Source: an uncultured Paracoccaceae bacterium (lineage in GTDB: Bacteria > Pseudomonadota > Alphaproteobacteria > Rhodobacterales > Rhodobacteraceae). From it: a stretch of DNA of 64,000 nt. The position numbers were made by a program, and so were the translations under genes. Positions within the stretch are counted from its first letter, which is position 1. Every line of letters starts with the position of its first letter. The notes below the pieces were generated by a model. It was not told the DNA's origin, made no database searches, and saw nothing but the letters and a program-made list of their open reading frames with translations. The stretch covers positions 62,001 through 126,000 of the forward strand of contig CANNCO010000005.1 in assembly GCA_947503175.1 (NCBI GenBank), given 5' to 3'. This document shows, one piece after another, positions 50,271 through 59,764 of the stretch.

Positions 50271-50357
50271 GAGGGTGCAACCGGAACTTGCGTCCTCGTA
50301 TTCACTGTCCCTCGTTCCGTGACTTGCGCCCGGGCTTTATGCTTCGGGCGCTTTTTT
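50271..50357 (+). ncRNA. candidate structured leader or small RNA
   Basis: Two hairpins in tandem on the plus strand. The first is 10 bp with two GU pairs (GAGGGTGCAA / TTGCGTCCTC, loop CCGGAAC, 50271-50297). The second is a Rho-independent terminator (GCGCCCG / CGGGCGC at 50326-50351, then six T). They lie between the YHS gene and the CoA-binding gene, ending 18 nt before that start. It could be an attenuating leader, a small RNA, or only the YHS terminator. No known family recognised. Confidence 0.45.
50326..50351 (+). terminator. Rho-independent terminator upstream of the CoA-binding gene
   Basis: 7-bp perfect stem GCGCCCG / CGGGCGC, 12-nt loop, followed by TTTTTT. Confidence 0.8.
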
Positions 50358-50374
50358 GTGGTATTGGGCATGCG

Positions 50375-50821
50375 ATGAGCGATTTGAACTCTGACAGCGA
50401 TCTACGTGAGATATTTTTATCGTCCAGAACCATTGCAGTTATTGGTTTTTCCCAAAATCCAGCACGTCCGTCGCACTACGTGGCAGAGTTCCTTGTTCAG
50501 AAGGGATATCGGGTGATTCCGGTCAATCCCGGACTCGTCGGACAGCACTTTCTGGGCACGACGGTGCATGCCAGCCTGTCCGAGATCGACGAGCCAGTGG
50601 ATATGATCGACATCTTCCGGCGATCTGATCGGATTCCGGACGTTGTCGAAACGGCTCTGGGCGCGTTGCCGGCGTTGTCGACCATCTGGATGCAACTTGG
50701 TCTTCGAAATGAAGAGGCCGCGAAGGCGGGCCACGCAGCGGGCATTCGAGTGGTTCAGGACCGGTGCCCCAAGATCGAGATCCCGCGATTATTCCCGCCC
50801 AACTGGCGGGCGGGGGTCTAA
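50375..50821 (+). CDS. CoA-binding domain protein (YccU-like)
   Basis: A 148-residue Rossmann-fold protein. [20 protein letters not shown] near residue 19, [17 protein letters not shown] near residue 45, [20 protein letters not shown] near residue 76 and the closing [14 protein letters not shown] are the CoA_binding_2 motifs; the RCPKIE segment is highly conserved. Probably binds CoA or a nucleotide. Start ATG 50375. A terminator sits just upstream, so expression may be attenuated or driven by a promoter inside the short gap. Confidence 0.9.
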   Translation: MSDLNSDSDLREIFLSSRTIAVIGFSQNPARPSHYVAEFLVQKGYRVIPVNPGLVGQHFLGTTVHASLSEIDEPVDMIDIFRRSDRIPDVVETALGALPALSTIWMQLGLRNEEAAKAGHAAGIRVVQDRCPKIEIPRLFPPNWRAGV

Positions 50822-51126
50822 CGCCCCGCCTTCTCCTCGATCCCTGATGTGCCTTCGCGCCGTCCCAGTTCGGCAAGAACATCTGCCAAGGTCACATCCC
50901 GGGCCGCCAGCATCACCAGCAGGTGGTAAAGCACATCCGCTGCCTCGGCGGTAAGCCGCGCCCTGTCGCCCTTCACGGCTTCGATCACCGCTTCAACCGC
51001 TTCCTCGCCGAACTTCTCGGCCGCCTTGTTGGGGCCCATCGCCAGCAGCTTGGCCGTCCAGGACGTCTCCGGATCGGCGCCTTTGCGGGCCGCTATCGTC
51101 TCTGCCAACCTTTCCAGTGTGTTCAT
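50818..51126 (-). CDS. hisE: phosphoribosyl-ATP pyrophosphatase
   Basis: A 102-residue HisE, the second enzyme step of histidine biosynthesis (PR-ATP to PR-AMP). [20 protein letters not shown]-type helix (here [20 protein letters not shown]) and [20 protein letters not shown] supply the acidic metal ligands of the MazG-like fold. It is separate from HisI, as in most alphaproteobacteria. Overlaps hisF by 4 nt and converges with the CoA-binding gene. Confidence 0.95.
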   Translation of the reverse strand: MNTLERLAETIAARKGADPETSWTAKLLAMGPNKAAEKFGEEAVEAVIEAVKGDRARLTAEAADVLYHLLVMLAARDVTLADVLAELGRREGTSGIEEKAGR

Positions 51127-51884
51127 GCCATCCTCATCGGTATGCCTGCCGCCGCCATATGCTCTTTCGCCTCGCGGATCGTGTAGTCACCAAAGTGAAA
51201 GATCGAGGCGGCCAGAACCGCGCTTGCATGCCCCTCGGTCACACCTTCGACAAGGTGATCCAGCGTGCCCACACCGCCCGATGCAATCACCGGAATCGGC
51301 ACGGCATCGGCAATCGTGCGGGTCAGCGGGATGTTGAACCCCGCACGTGTCCCGTCCCGGTCCATCGAGGTGAGCAGGATCTCACCTGCACCCTTTTCTG
51401 CAACGGTTCGCGCGAACTCCACCGCATCGATGCCGGTCGGCTTCCGGCCCCCATGGGTGAATATCTCCCACCGGCCCGGTTCAACTGTCTTGGCGTCAAT
51501 CGCAACGACGATGCACTGGCTGCCGAACCGGTCGGCAGAGCGCGCCACCACATCCGGGTCTGCGACAGCCGCAGAGTTGAAGCTGACCTTGTCGGCGCCC
51601 GCCAGCAAAAGCGCGCGCACGTCATCCACGGTCCGAACGCCGCCCCCGATGGTCAGCGGCATGAAACACTGCTCCGCGGTCCGGGTCGCAAGGTCATACA
51701 TCGTGCCCCGATTCTGATGCGTTGCATGGATATCCAGAAAACACAGCTCATCCGCACCCGCCGCATCATAGGCGCGTGCGGATTCCACCGGATCGCCCGC
51801 ATCCACCAGATCGACGAAATTGACGCCCTTCACGACGCGGCCATCGGCCACGTCCAGACAGGGAATGATGCGGGTTTTCAACAT
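51123..51884 (-). CDS. hisF: imidazole glycerol phosphate synthase, cyclase subunit
   Basis: A 253-residue (beta/alpha)8 barrel, the usual HisF length. Start [20 protein letters not shown] carries the catalytic Asp (CLDV) and the second Asp lies in [16 protein letters not shown] near residue 130. Phosphate-binding glycines are in [14 protein letters not shown]. With HisH it converts PRFAR to IGP and AICAR. Start ATG 51884; the longer frame lacks family support. Cotranscribed with hisE. Confidence 0.97.
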   Translation of the reverse strand: MLKTRIIPCLDVADGRVVKGVNFVDLVDAGDPVESARAYDAAGADELCFLDIHATHQNRGTMYDLATRTAEQCFMPLTIGGGVRTVDDVRALLLAGADKVSFNSAAVADPDVVARSADRFGSQCIVVAIDAKTVEPGRWEIFTHGGRKPTGIDAVEFARTVAEKGAGEILLTSMDRDGTRAGFNIPLTRTIADAVPIPVIASGGVGTLDHLVEGVTEGHASAVLAASIFHFGDYTIREAKEHMAAAGIPMRMA

Positions 51885-52018
51885 GCGACCGGGTTTAGGC
51901 GATTGGTGGGCAGGGGGCCAGTGCGGAAAATCGCGCAATCTCCGTACTGTGAAGTGCGTCCTCGATCAGCGCAGGCTAACCTCCCGTTCGATGGTTCTCT
52001 CCATGCAAGGATAATCCG

Positions 52019-52468
52019 ATGACCTACAGAAACATGCTTCTTGCCGGCGCGCTTGCCATGGCCGCCAGATCTGCAGCCGCTTCGGACGATTTCGTCCGTG
52101 TCCCCGCTCAGGGATCGGTGGCTGAAGTCGCGGATCGGCTCGAGGCCGCCGTGACCGGCGCGGGGGCCACGGTCTTTGCGCGCGTCGACCACGCAAAGGG
52201 CGCTGAATCCATCGACATGGCAATCCCGGACGCGCAGCTTCTGATCTTCGGGAACCCCAAGATAGGTACGCCGGTGATGCAGGATGATCCGCGTGCGGGC
52301 CTTGTCCTTCCGCTTCGCGTCCTCGTCTATGACGACAACGGCCAGACCACGATGCTTTACGAAGTGCCGTCAGAGATGCTGGACGATATGAACATCCCGG
52401 CGGACGCGCCCTATATGGCCGCGATCACCGGTGCACTGCGTAACCTCACATCCGCTGCGGCTGAATAG
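52019..52468 (+). CDS. exported DUF302 protein
   Basis: A 149-residue protein with a signal peptide (about 1-21, ending RSAAASDD) and a DUF302 domain: VAEVADRLEAAVTGAGATVF, then ESIDMAIPDAQLLIFGNPKI and GTPVMQDDPRAGLVLPLRVL. The family is of unknown function. It lies on the strand opposite to the his genes and its end overlaps the DUF2867 gene by 23 nt. Confidence 0.9.
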   Translation: MTYRNMLLAGALAMAARSAAASDDFVRVPAQGSVAEVADRLEAAVTGAGATVFARVDHAKGAESIDMAIPDAQLLIFGNPKIGTPVMQDDPRAGLVLPLRVLVYDDNGQTTMLYEVPSEMLDDMNIPADAPYMAAITGALRNLTSAAAE

Positions 52469-52922
52469 GCCGGGACTTCGAGACACGCGCCAGCGCGTTG
52501 CGCGAAATGAGAATATGGAACGGCAGGATCAGTCGCAGATAGATCCTGCCGCCCAAATTATGCGGACTGACCCAGGTGGCCAGACGGACCCGTCCGTTAG
52601 CGGCGTGAACCGATACGCGGAAATTCAGGTGCTTGTCATTGAAGCCCGCGATCAGTTCCGTTTCCGTCTCGCTCTCGACCGGAAAGATGCCGACCTTGTC
52701 GATTGACTGCGGGCCGTCATTGTCCAGGCCGAACGGTGCAGTCACAACTCTGCGGATGACAAGAAGAAACCGCGCCCATTCCGGAAAGTCGGTGATGATG
52801 TTGGCGGCTTCGCGCGGCGAGGCATCTGCATCGACCGCATAACAGTCCAGAAAATCTCCGGAAACCCGCCGATCATGCAGCGCGCTGTCGGCGGGAAGCG
52901 ATGTCTCGATGACGCCGTTCAT
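52446..52922 (-). CDS. DUF2867 protein
   Basis: A 158-residue protein matching DUF2867: [20 protein letters not shown] near residue 23, [34 protein letters not shown] near residue 92, and a basic tail. No signal peptide. SRPBCC-like lipid-binding fold is possible. It overlaps hisA by 4 nt, so it is translated from the his transcript, and converges with the DUF302 gene. Confidence 0.85.
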   Translation of the reverse strand: MNGVIETSLPADSALHDRRVSGDFLDCYAVDADASPREAANIITDFPEWARFLLVIRRVVTAPFGLDNDGPQSIDKVGIFPVESETETELIAGFNDKHLNFRVSVHAANGRVRLATWVSPHNLGGRIYLRLILPFHILISRNALARVSKSRPIQPQRM

Positions 52923-53641
52923 CCCGTTTTCAGCGCCGCAAGCGCCGCCGCCAGATCAATCGCCCCGTCATAAAGCGCCCGGCCCGAGATCGCGCCCGCG
53001 ATCACGCCCGTATCGCGCAGACGGATCAGATCGCCCATTGACGATACTCCGCCCGACGCAATGACCGGGACATCCACCGCACGCGCCAGCGCCTCTGTCG
53101 CCGCGATGTTCGGGCCGCCCATCGCGCCGTCGCGGTCGATATCGGTATAGATGATCGCGGCGATCCCCGCGTCTTCGAACGCACGCGCCAGATCGGTTAC
53201 CATCATATCCGTCTCTTCCGCCCAGCCCCGCGTCGCCACCCGGCCGTTCCGCGCATCAAGGCCAACGGCCACCTGACCGGGAAAGGCCTTCGCTGCCTCC
53301 CGCACCAGATCGGGGTTCTCCACGGCGACCGTCCCCAGGATGACCCGCGAAAGACCTTTCGAAAGCCAACCCTCAATCGTGTCCATATCACGGATACCCC
53401 CGCCCAACTGAGCAGGCACATCTATCGCCGCCAGTATCGCCTCGACCGCCGCGCCGTTTATGGGTTCGCCCGCAAACGCCCCGTTCAGGTCCACCAGATG
53501 GACCCACTCACACCCAGCATCCTGAAACGCGCGCGCCTGCGCCGCCGGATCGTCGTTGAATACCGTGGCCGCGTCCATCTCCCCGCGCAACAGCCTGACG
53601 CACTGTCCGTCTTTCAGATCGATGGCGGGATAAAGGATCAT
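52919..53641 (-). CDS. hisA: ProFAR isomerase
   Basis: A 240-residue (beta/alpha)8 barrel. [20 protein letters not shown] carries the first catalytic Asp (AIDL), and [16 protein letters not shown] near residue 165 the second. [20 protein letters not shown] and [16 protein letters not shown] bind the two phosphates. It opens the ribose ring in the fourth histidine step. Followed by DUF2867 and preceded by the opposite-strand DUF2147 gene, so hisA is not directly joined to hisH. Confidence 0.97.
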   Translation of the reverse strand: MILYPAIDLKDGQCVRLLRGEMDAATVFNDDPAAQARAFQDAGCEWVHLVDLNGAFAGEPINGAAVEAILAAIDVPAQLGGGIRDMDTIEGWLSKGLSRVILGTVAVENPDLVREAAKAFPGQVAVGLDARNGRVATRGWAEETDMMVTDLARAFEDAGIAAIIYTDIDRDGAMGGPNIAATEALARAVDVPVIASGGVSSMGDLIRLRDTGVIAGAISGRALYDGAIDLAAALAALKTG

Positions 53642-53778
53642 GGGTCTCTCCGGTTTTCATGCCGCGCGTTTCTGCCCCGCCCAGCCCCGCTTGCCAAGGG
53701 CCGGACGACCCGACGTCATGCTTGATCGCGCCCGGACGCCCGACAGAATGGCGTAACCAACCAACCGGGAGGACAGAC

Positions 53779-54165
53779 ATGAAACCCATTGCTTTGGCCA
53801 TTGCCGCGACTCTTGTGGCTGGCGCAGCTTTTGCCGACCCCGTCCAGGGTATCTGGAAAACACAACCGGACGACAACGGCAATTTCGGCCATGTGGAAAT
53901 CGGTACATGCGGCGCGACGATCTGTGGCGTGATCCGCAAGGCATTCGACAGCTCCGGGTCCGAGCGTCCGTCAGACAATATCGGCAAGCGGATGATCTGG
54001 GACATGCAGTCTCGGGGCGACGGCTCCTATCGCGGCGGCAAGATCTGGGCGCCCGACAGGGCCCGGACCTATAACAGCCGCATGATGCTGTCCGGCGATC
54101 AGCTCGAGGTTTCGGGCTGCGTCCTGGGCGTCTGCCGCGGCCAGACATGGCAACGGGTTCGCTAG
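53779..54165 (+). CDS. exported DUF2147 protein
   Basis: A 128-residue protein: signal peptide about 1-19 (ending GAAFADPV), then PVQGIWKTQPDDNGNFGHVE, CGATICGVIRKAFD and MMLSGDQLEVSGCVLGVCRG, matching DUF2147. Four cysteines in the mature part suggest two disulfides. Start ATG 53779 with GGGAGG upstream. On the opposite strand to the his genes; its stop overlaps the end of hisH by 4 nt. Confidence 0.92.
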   Translation: MKPIALAIAATLVAGAAFADPVQGIWKTQPDDNGNFGHVEIGTCGATICGVIRKAFDSSGSERPSDNIGKRMIWDMQSRGDGSYRGGKIWAPDRARTYNSRMMLSGDQLEVSGCVLGVCRGQTWQRVR

Positions 54166-54800
54166 GGCGCCCAACCTAGGAAATTCGCAATCAGGCGCAG
54201 GCCAGCCTTCTGGCTTTTCTCCGGATGGAACTGCGTGCCGATCCGGTTGCCTACGCCCACGATGGCGGTGACGTCGCCGCCATAGTCGCAATGGGCCAGC
54301 CTCTGCGCAGGCGTCGCGACTTCCATCTGGTAGGAATGGACAAAATAGGCATGGTCGCCCGTTGAGATGCCTTCCAGCACCGGATGCAAAGCATCGATCA
54401 CCAGATCGTTCCAACCCATATGCGGCACCTTCAGGCTTGGATCGTTCGGTACGATCCGCCGAACCTCACCATCGATCCAGCCAAGCCCGGGCGTCTCCTG
54501 ATACTCATGGCCCATCCGCGCCATAAGCTGCATCCCAACGCAAATCCCCAGAAACGGGCGGCCTTTCTGTTCAACCGCCTCGACCATGGCGTCATAGAGC
54601 CCAGACCGGTCGGCCAAGGCCGCGCGGCAGGCGGGAAACGCCCCATCACCCGGCAGGACGATCCGGTCGGCCCGCGCCACATCCTCGGGCCGGTCGGTCA
54701 CGATCACCTCGCCCGCATCCGCCTCGCGGGCCATGCGCTGAAATGCCTTTTCGGCGGAATGCAGGTTTCCGCTTTCATAATCGATCAGGACGGTCAGCAT
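54162..54800 (-). CDS. hisH: imidazole glycerol phosphate synthase, glutaminase subunit
   Basis: A 212-residue class I glutamine amidotransferase. The nucleophile Cys is in FLGICVGMQLMARMG near residue 85 and the His/Glu pair in GTQFHPEKSQKAG near residue 192. The start is MLTVLIDYESGNLHSAEKAF at 54800; the longer frame overlaps hisB. It feeds ammonia to HisF. The gap to hisB is 4 nt. Confidence 0.97.
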   Translation of the reverse strand: MLTVLIDYESGNLHSAEKAFQRMAREADAGEVIVTDRPEDVARADRIVLPGDGAFPACRAALADRSGLYDAMVEAVEQKGRPFLGICVGMQLMARMGHEYQETPGLGWIDGEVRRIVPNDPSLKVPHMGWNDLVIDALHPVLEGISTGDHAYFVHSYQMEVATPAQRLAHCDYGGDVTAIVGVGNRIGTQFHPEKSQKAGLRLIANFLGWAP

Positions 54801-54804
54801 CGGG

Positions 54805-55392
54805 CTAAAGCGTGCCCTTGGTCGATGGCACCGCATCGGCCTTGCGCGGGTCGGTTTCAACCGCCATGCGGAGAGCCCGCGCAACCGCCTTGAACGCGGC
54901 TTCGGCGATATGGTGGCTGTTGAAACCGTGGATCCGGTCCACGTGCAGCGTGATGCCGCCATGGGTGCTGAGCGCCTGAAAGAACTCGCGCACAAGCTCT
55001 GTATCGAACGTGCCGATCTTGGCCGTGGGCATCTCGACCCCCCAGATCAGGAAGGGCCGCCCCGACAGATCGAGTGCTGCATGCACCTGCGCATCATCCA
55101 TCGGCAGGTGACACTCGCCATAGCGCCGGATGCCGCGCTTGTCGCCAAGGGCTTCCGTCAGCGCCTGACCCAGTGCAATGCCGGTATCCTCGACCGTGTG
55201 GTGGTCATCGATATGCAGATCGCCGGTGGCCCGCACGGTCATGTCGATCAGCGCATGGCGCGACAATTGATCCAGCATGTGGTCAAAGAATCCCACGCCG
55301 GTCTGGTTGTCATAGACGCCTGTGCCGTCGAGATTGATCTCGACGCTGATTTCGGTCTCCGCGGTCTTGCGGCTGATCTGCGCCCTGCGCAT
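54805..55392 (-). CDS. hisB: imidazoleglycerol-phosphate dehydratase
   Basis: A 195-residue monofunctional HisB. The two metal-binding repeats are [17 protein letters not shown] with [20 protein letters not shown] near residues 35-75 and [20 protein letters not shown] near residue 150. It lacks the phosphatase domain of the enterobacterial fusion. First gene of the minus-strand hisBH unit. Confidence 0.97.
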   Translation of the reverse strand: MRRAQISRKTAETEISVEINLDGTGVYDNQTGVGFFDHMLDQLSRHALIDMTVRATGDLHIDDHHTVEDTGIALGQALTEALGDKRGIRRYGECHLPMDDAQVHAALDLSGRPFLIWGVEMPTAKIGTFDTELVREFFQALSTHGGITLHVDRIHGFNSHHIAEAAFKAVARALRMAVETDPRKADAVPSTKGTL

Positions 55393-55488
55393 GGTTCACC
55401 CCGTCTGATTGCGCGCCGCTTATAGGCTTTCGCCACGGTTCATCCAAGCTGCGAATGTGATGGCGGGCCAGTGTGTTACAGAATTGCT

Positions 55489-56850
55489 TTAGAAGTTCGA
55501 ACTGATCCCGACCGACCCCTGAACATCCGTGTTCGAGAAGCGGGATACGTTTGAGTCGGTATGCACGATCGACAGGGAAACACTCGGGGAAAATCCGAAG
55601 TAAGAGATATCGCTGAATACCGCTGTCGCCCCGACTGACGCATAGGTATCCCGCCGACCATCGAGCGACAGCGAAAACTCGTCGTAATTCGTGTGGCCGA
55701 CCCCAAATGAAACCGAAAGATCGGTGCTCAGAACCGGATCTTCAAAGTCATACTCAACCGTCGCGCGATAATCGGTGAAGGTGAACGTTTCCTCGTCCGC
55801 ATCGTTCAGCCGGTACCCCAGCGACAACCGCACGATGTCCTGATTTCCCAGGCGCTGCGCATAGGTTCCCTGCACGTCATAGACAACCGTGTCAGGCTGC
55901 AGATCACTCAGAGTTTCCTGATCTTCGATGAGGGCCTGAATGGTCGTCGCTGCATTTTGACCGATCAGAAAATCCTGTGCCAACGCCAGCCTGTTGAACC
56001 GCCGCAAGCTATCGCCGCCATACCACATCTGACCCGTATGAACGGAAACGGTGGTCGGTCCCAACCCATCGAACAGCAACCGCCGATGCCGAAGCGACAC
56101 CTCGGCCACGGTCAGGGAATAGTCGCTTCCGGATACGTCCGGCACGGTGGCCTGCGAGTCACCCGACAGCGTATAGGTGCGCCCGTAAAGGTATAGACCG
56201 GCAAAGGTCGCCTGCCTTTCGCTTGCTGAAAGCCGGTACGAAAGCTCGACCTCGCCCTGATACTCTGTGCCGGACAGCGCGCGGCTGGCCGGGTCCAATA
56301 TGAACTGAAAATCGTCGAGAAAGAAAAACGCGTCCTCCGAACCGCCGTTGATGTTGTTCGACCGGGCGACCGAAAAGTTCAGTTGCACGAATAGCGGATT
56401 GTTCTGCCGGATGGCCTGAAACTCCTGCTCCAGAAGGGCACTGTCTTCTTCCGTCCGGGTATGGTTCGCGGCTCGGCGCAGCCACCATTCGGCGCGGGTG
56501 TACTGACCGGTGTTGAACCGCGCAGCCGCCGCAACCCGGGCGGCCTGCAACTTCTGATCATCGGCTTGGCCCGCGCGAAAGGCGCGCCCGGCGGCGTTTG
56601 CCGCCTCATCATTCTGTCCCAACTGCAGTTTCGCCAGAGAGAGGAGCATAAGGGCCTGATAGTCTTCGGGATCCCGGCGCAACAACGTCTCGGCCACCCC
56701 GATCGTTGCGGTCGCATCCCCGGCAGTCAGCGATTGTTCGGCGCGCTGGCGCATCTGATCTGTGGACTGATCCGGAACCTGGGCCCATAGCGGCGACGCT
56801 CCGATCAGCGCGCAGAAGGTAACAAGAAATGCGCGAAAGCCCCCAACCAT
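55489..56850 (-). CDS. outer-membrane protein with TPR repeats and C-terminal barrel (Slam-like)
   Basis: A 453-residue exported protein: signal peptide about 1-23 (ending ASPLWAQV), two or three TPR-like helical repeats (about 30-130, with TLLRRDPEDYQALMLLSLAK), then a beta-rich region with alternating aromatic strands (about 150-453) ending in phenylalanine (VGISSNF), as in outer-membrane barrels. This TPR-plus-barrel plan matches surface-lipoprotein assembly modulators (Slam, DUF560). No obvious surface lipoprotein partner is adjacent, except perhaps the divergent CAP-domain lipoprotein. Confidence 0.72.
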   Translation of the reverse strand: MVGGFRAFLVTFCALIGASPLWAQVPDQSTDQMRQRAEQSLTAGDATATIGVAETLLRRDPEDYQALMLLSLAKLQLGQNDEAANAAGRAFRAGQADDQKLQAARVAAAARFNTGQYTRAEWWLRRAANHTRTEEDSALLEQEFQAIRQNNPLFVQLNFSVARSNNINGGSEDAFFFLDDFQFILDPASRALSGTEYQGEVELSYRLSASERQATFAGLYLYGRTYTLSGDSQATVPDVSGSDYSLTVAEVSLRHRRLLFDGLGPTTVSVHTGQMWYGGDSLRRFNRLALAQDFLIGQNAATTIQALIEDQETLSDLQPDTVVYDVQGTYAQRLGNQDIVRLSLGYRLNDADEETFTFTDYRATVEYDFEDPVLSTDLSVSFGVGHTNYDEFSLSLDGRRDTYASVGATAVFSDISYFGFSPSVSLSIVHTDSNVSRFSNTDVQGSVGISSNF

Positions 56851-57169
56851 GTCAGAAGACTATCTTCATGCCAAAGAGATGCAAATCGCGTGTCCCCCGC
56901 TGCGCCCGAAACCATTAACGGACACTGAGACATGGTCGCCAAAGCCGCAATGGCCGGTCACGTCCTGCCGCCTCTCCTGCAGCGATCCGCCGAGGACCGG
57001 CCGCGATCAGCGCGAACCTGCTTCATGTGCTGGCATGAGCGATTCCGCGCCCACTGAAATCAAAGGTTTAGCGCCGGGTCGCTTTTCCATGCTAGCAACG
57101 GCCCATGGCTGTTTACTCGAACGCGCGTTTGAACTTCGGTGGGATCGAAATTTGAATGTGAGAGCCAAG
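56851..57169. other. divergent promoter region
   Basis: Between the Slam-like gene and the CAP-domain lipoprotein gene. Both promoters must lie here; I see no additional gene or hairpin. Confidence 0.4.
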
Positions 57170-57730
57170 ATGAAGAAAATCCTATCGTTCGTAACGCTTT
57201 GTTCGCTCGCCGCCTGCGGTGGTTCGGGCGGCGGCGGAGTTGCTCCGACGACGTTTACAACCGGACCGGCGCCGCTTCCGACGCCGGTATCATCGTCTTC
57301 CCCGGGTGCCGGGCCCTCGTCCGGCCCCGTCTCGACGATACCCACGTCGGTCAACAACAATTCCTTTGCCGGCCTTCTGAACAATGTCCGGATTGCAAAC
57401 AGCGCTGCCCCCGTCACCTTCGACGCGCGTCTGGGATCTGCGGCGCAGAAACACGCGAACGATATGCTGGCGAACAATTACTTCAGCCATACCGGGCTGA
57501 ACGGCTCATCGCCGGGCGACCGCATCGAAGCGGAGGGGTACAACTGGCGGACCTATGGTGAAAACATCGCCAGGGGCCAGACCTCTGAAACGCAGGTGCT
57601 GAACGCGTGGGTCAACTCTCCGGGTCATCAGGCCAACAACGTGAACCCGAACTTCGAAGACTTCGGGCTGGGCAAGGCGGGAACAGGGTCCTCCACGAGA
57701 TGGGTGCTGGTTCTGGGCGCGGAGCAGTGA
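57170..57730 (+). CDS. CAP/SCP-domain lipoprotein
   Basis: A 186-residue lipoprotein: lipobox SLAACGGSGG near residue 15, a Pro/Ser/Thr/Gly-rich linker (about 20-60), then a CAP domain with LGSAAQKHANDMLANNYFSH near residue 90, RIEAEGYNWRTYGENIARG and AWVNSPGHQANNVNPNFEDF. These hold the CAP cavity His/Glu residues. Such proteins are exported and mostly of unknown activity in bacteria. Start ATG 57170; the long frame upstream is not coding. The divergent Slam-like neighbour could export it, an inference. Confidence 0.88.
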   Translation: MKKILSFVTLCSLAACGGSGGGGVAPTTFTTGPAPLPTPVSSSSPGAGPSSGPVSTIPTSVNNNSFAGLLNNVRIANSAAPVTFDARLGSAAQKHANDMLANNYFSHTGLNGSSPGDRIEAEGYNWRTYGENIARGQTSETQVLNAWVNSPGHQANNVNPNFEDFGLGKAGTGSSTRWVLVLGAEQ

Positions 57731-57858
57731 CTGCTTCTAATTTGACCTGACGAACCATGCGCGCACCGAACAGGCGGCGCGCACGACCCTGGAACAGGGC
57801 CTGCCTCGCATGTAACTCAGCCGCGATGCACGGGGCAGCGCGGCTGAACAACGGGCAA

Positions 57859-59139
57859 TCAGGGGATCAGCTGGTGAATCTCACCTTCGTCCACTGCCGT
57901 ATAAAGCGATCCGTCAGGGCCCTGTACCAGGGAACGGAACCGCGCGGATTCCATCGGCAAGGTCATCTCGGTCACATCAATCACAGACAACCCATCGTCC
58001 GAAAGTTCGATCACATCGATGCGCTGTCCAATCGGCGTTCCTCCGAAACCGATCCCCATGACGCCAACAATCAGGTTGCCGTCCCAGGCGCCCCATTGTT
58101 CGCCCGTCAGAAACTCGGCCGACGACATGCCCTGCGACAGGGAGTTGTTGTTCCAGATCGGTGGCATCGCATCCGGATAGGTGTCCACATCCGTCATGGG
58201 CATGAAGGTGGCCCGTTCGAACGGGTTCATGCCGTCCAACTGGTTCGGCATATAGCCGCAGTAGTTGTCCGGACAGTCACCCCGACCGGCCATGTTGGGT
58301 CGCGGATCCCATCCGCCATTGCCGCCGGGCACAAGCACCGTGATCTCGTCCGAGTGCCAGGGACCATGTTCGGCGATGATCGGCGTATTGGTTTCCGGAT
58401 GAAACGCGATGCCCTGAACGTTGCGATGGCCGTAAGTGTAGATCCTCGGGTCGAAACCATCGGGCGCATTGTTGCCAGCGGCCGCGTTGCCGTCCCCGTC
58501 GATCCGAAGCACCTTGCCACCGACAAGCGTCGGGCTTTGCGGAACCTCGCCATTATGGGTGTCGCCGGTGGTGACATAAAGAAAGCCATCACCCGGATTG
58601 AAACGGATGCGACCGCCATTATGAGCGCCGGGGCCGCCGAACGGGTGATCGGTTGCAGCCGGCTTGTATGGGATGTCGTCAACGATGTCGGTGCGATCAG
58701 AAACGCTGCTCAGATCATCGTTCACCGTCATTCGCATAACGCGGTTAGAGGCCGGCTCGGACATGGAAGATGTTGAAAACACATAGATGAACCTGTTCTC
58801 GTCGAAATCGGGATCGATGGCGACACCGTTCATCCCGGCTTGTCCCTCGCAAAACAGATCGTCGGCTGTGGCTGCGAAACCATCCGTGCCGGTCATTCCC
58901 AGCAACGCATTGATGTCGCCAGAGGGAAGGCGCACCGACAAACCGCGGCACTTTTCGGTGAAAAACATCGTTCCGTCCGGCAGGAAAGCCATGTCCCAGG
59001 GATCTTCCAGCCCATCCAAAACGATGGTGTGGCCAAGGCTCGTGGTATTCGCCCCATGGGCCATCGTTCCAAGGGCCATAACTGATGAGATGAGTGCGCA
59101 GAGCGCCACCGAATTCTGGCGAGTTCGACGTGGGGTCAT
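57859..59139 (-). CDS. PQQ-dependent aldose sugar dehydrogenase-like protein
   Basis: A 426-residue exported protein with a signal peptide (about 1-29, ending LGTMAHGANT) and the six-bladed propeller of soluble glucose/sorbosone dehydrogenases. LEDPWDMAFLPDGTMFFTEK near residue 43, HNGGRIRFNPGDGFLYVTTG near residue 185 and YGHRNVQGIAFHPET near residue 235 are typical; the histidines in these segments are the PQQ contacts. It would oxidise aldoses in the periplasm, if PQQ is made or imported. Start ATG 59139 follows GGGAGG; longer frame rejected. Confidence 0.88.
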   Translation of the reverse strand: MTPRRTRQNSVALCALISSVMALGTMAHGANTTSLGHTIVLDGLEDPWDMAFLPDGTMFFTEKCRGLSVRLPSGDINALLGMTGTDGFAATADDLFCEGQAGMNGVAIDPDFDENRFIYVFSTSSMSEPASNRVMRMTVNDDLSSVSDRTDIVDDIPYKPAATDHPFGGPGAHNGGRIRFNPGDGFLYVTTGDTHNGEVPQSPTLVGGKVLRIDGDGNAAAGNNAPDGFDPRIYTYGHRNVQGIAFHPETNTPIIAEHGPWHSDEITVLVPGGNGGWDPRPNMAGRGDCPDNYCGYMPNQLDGMNPFERATFMPMTDVDTYPDAMPPIWNNNSLSQGMSSAEFLTGEQWGAWDGNLIVGVMGIGFGGTPIGQRIDVIELSDDGLSVIDVTEMTLPMESARFRSLVQGPDGSLYTAVDEGEIHQLIP

Positions 59140-59607
59140 AAGAAGTCCTCCCAAAAAGTTCATAGTTGTACTGGCCCGCAAAACAGGTTCGTTGACGCTG
59201 TTTTCGTCGGCACCAGATGCAAAAAGATAGCGCGGCAGTCTGCCACGGCAACACGGGGCGCCCGGGACAGGCACCGGCTCTCGACCGTTACTGACCGATA
59301 AACACCGCAGGAATGTTGTTTTCTCTGGCCATCCCCGATGCATGAATCACCATCGGCCCGGTAGCAAGACCGGCTTTTAAAGCGGCACGTCAATCGACCT
59401 GAATCCGCAAAAGTCCGGGACATACCGTTTGAAAGAAATCTGGACCATCGATATTTCGCGGCGAAGGCAATGCCCAAGCACCTTGCGGCGTAGTTTGTAG
59501 AATCGCACGGTCGGTCGTATTTCAAACGCCCACAGCGCGAATACGGTTCAAGCGTTCAATCTGGCGGTTTCTGAAAGCAAAGGAACAGCGCAAGCTGTTG
59601 ATTTTAT
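59140..59607. other. intergenic region upstream of the sugar dehydrogenase
   Basis: About 470 nt without a supported gene. It must contain the dehydrogenase promoter. No terminator-like hairpin of note. Confidence 0.4.
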
Positions 59608-59682
59608 TGGAGCGGGCGATGAGATTCGAACTCACGACCCTAACCTTGGCAAGGTTATGCTCTACCCCTGAGCTACGCCCGC
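59608..59682 (-). tRNA. tRNA-Gly (anticodon GCC)
   Basis: Minus strand. Acceptor GCGGGCG pairs with CGCCCGC, D arm GCTCAGGGGTAGAGC, anticodon loop TTGCCAA with GCC at 59648-59650, T arm GTGAGTTCGAATCTCAT and encoded CCA. Confidence 0.96.
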
Positions 59683-59764
59683 ATCCATTGGGTGAGAGGT
59701 CATTTATGGGACCACGGCGCAGGCCGCAAGGGGGAAAATCAACCCCGATGCGCATTCCTGCCAC

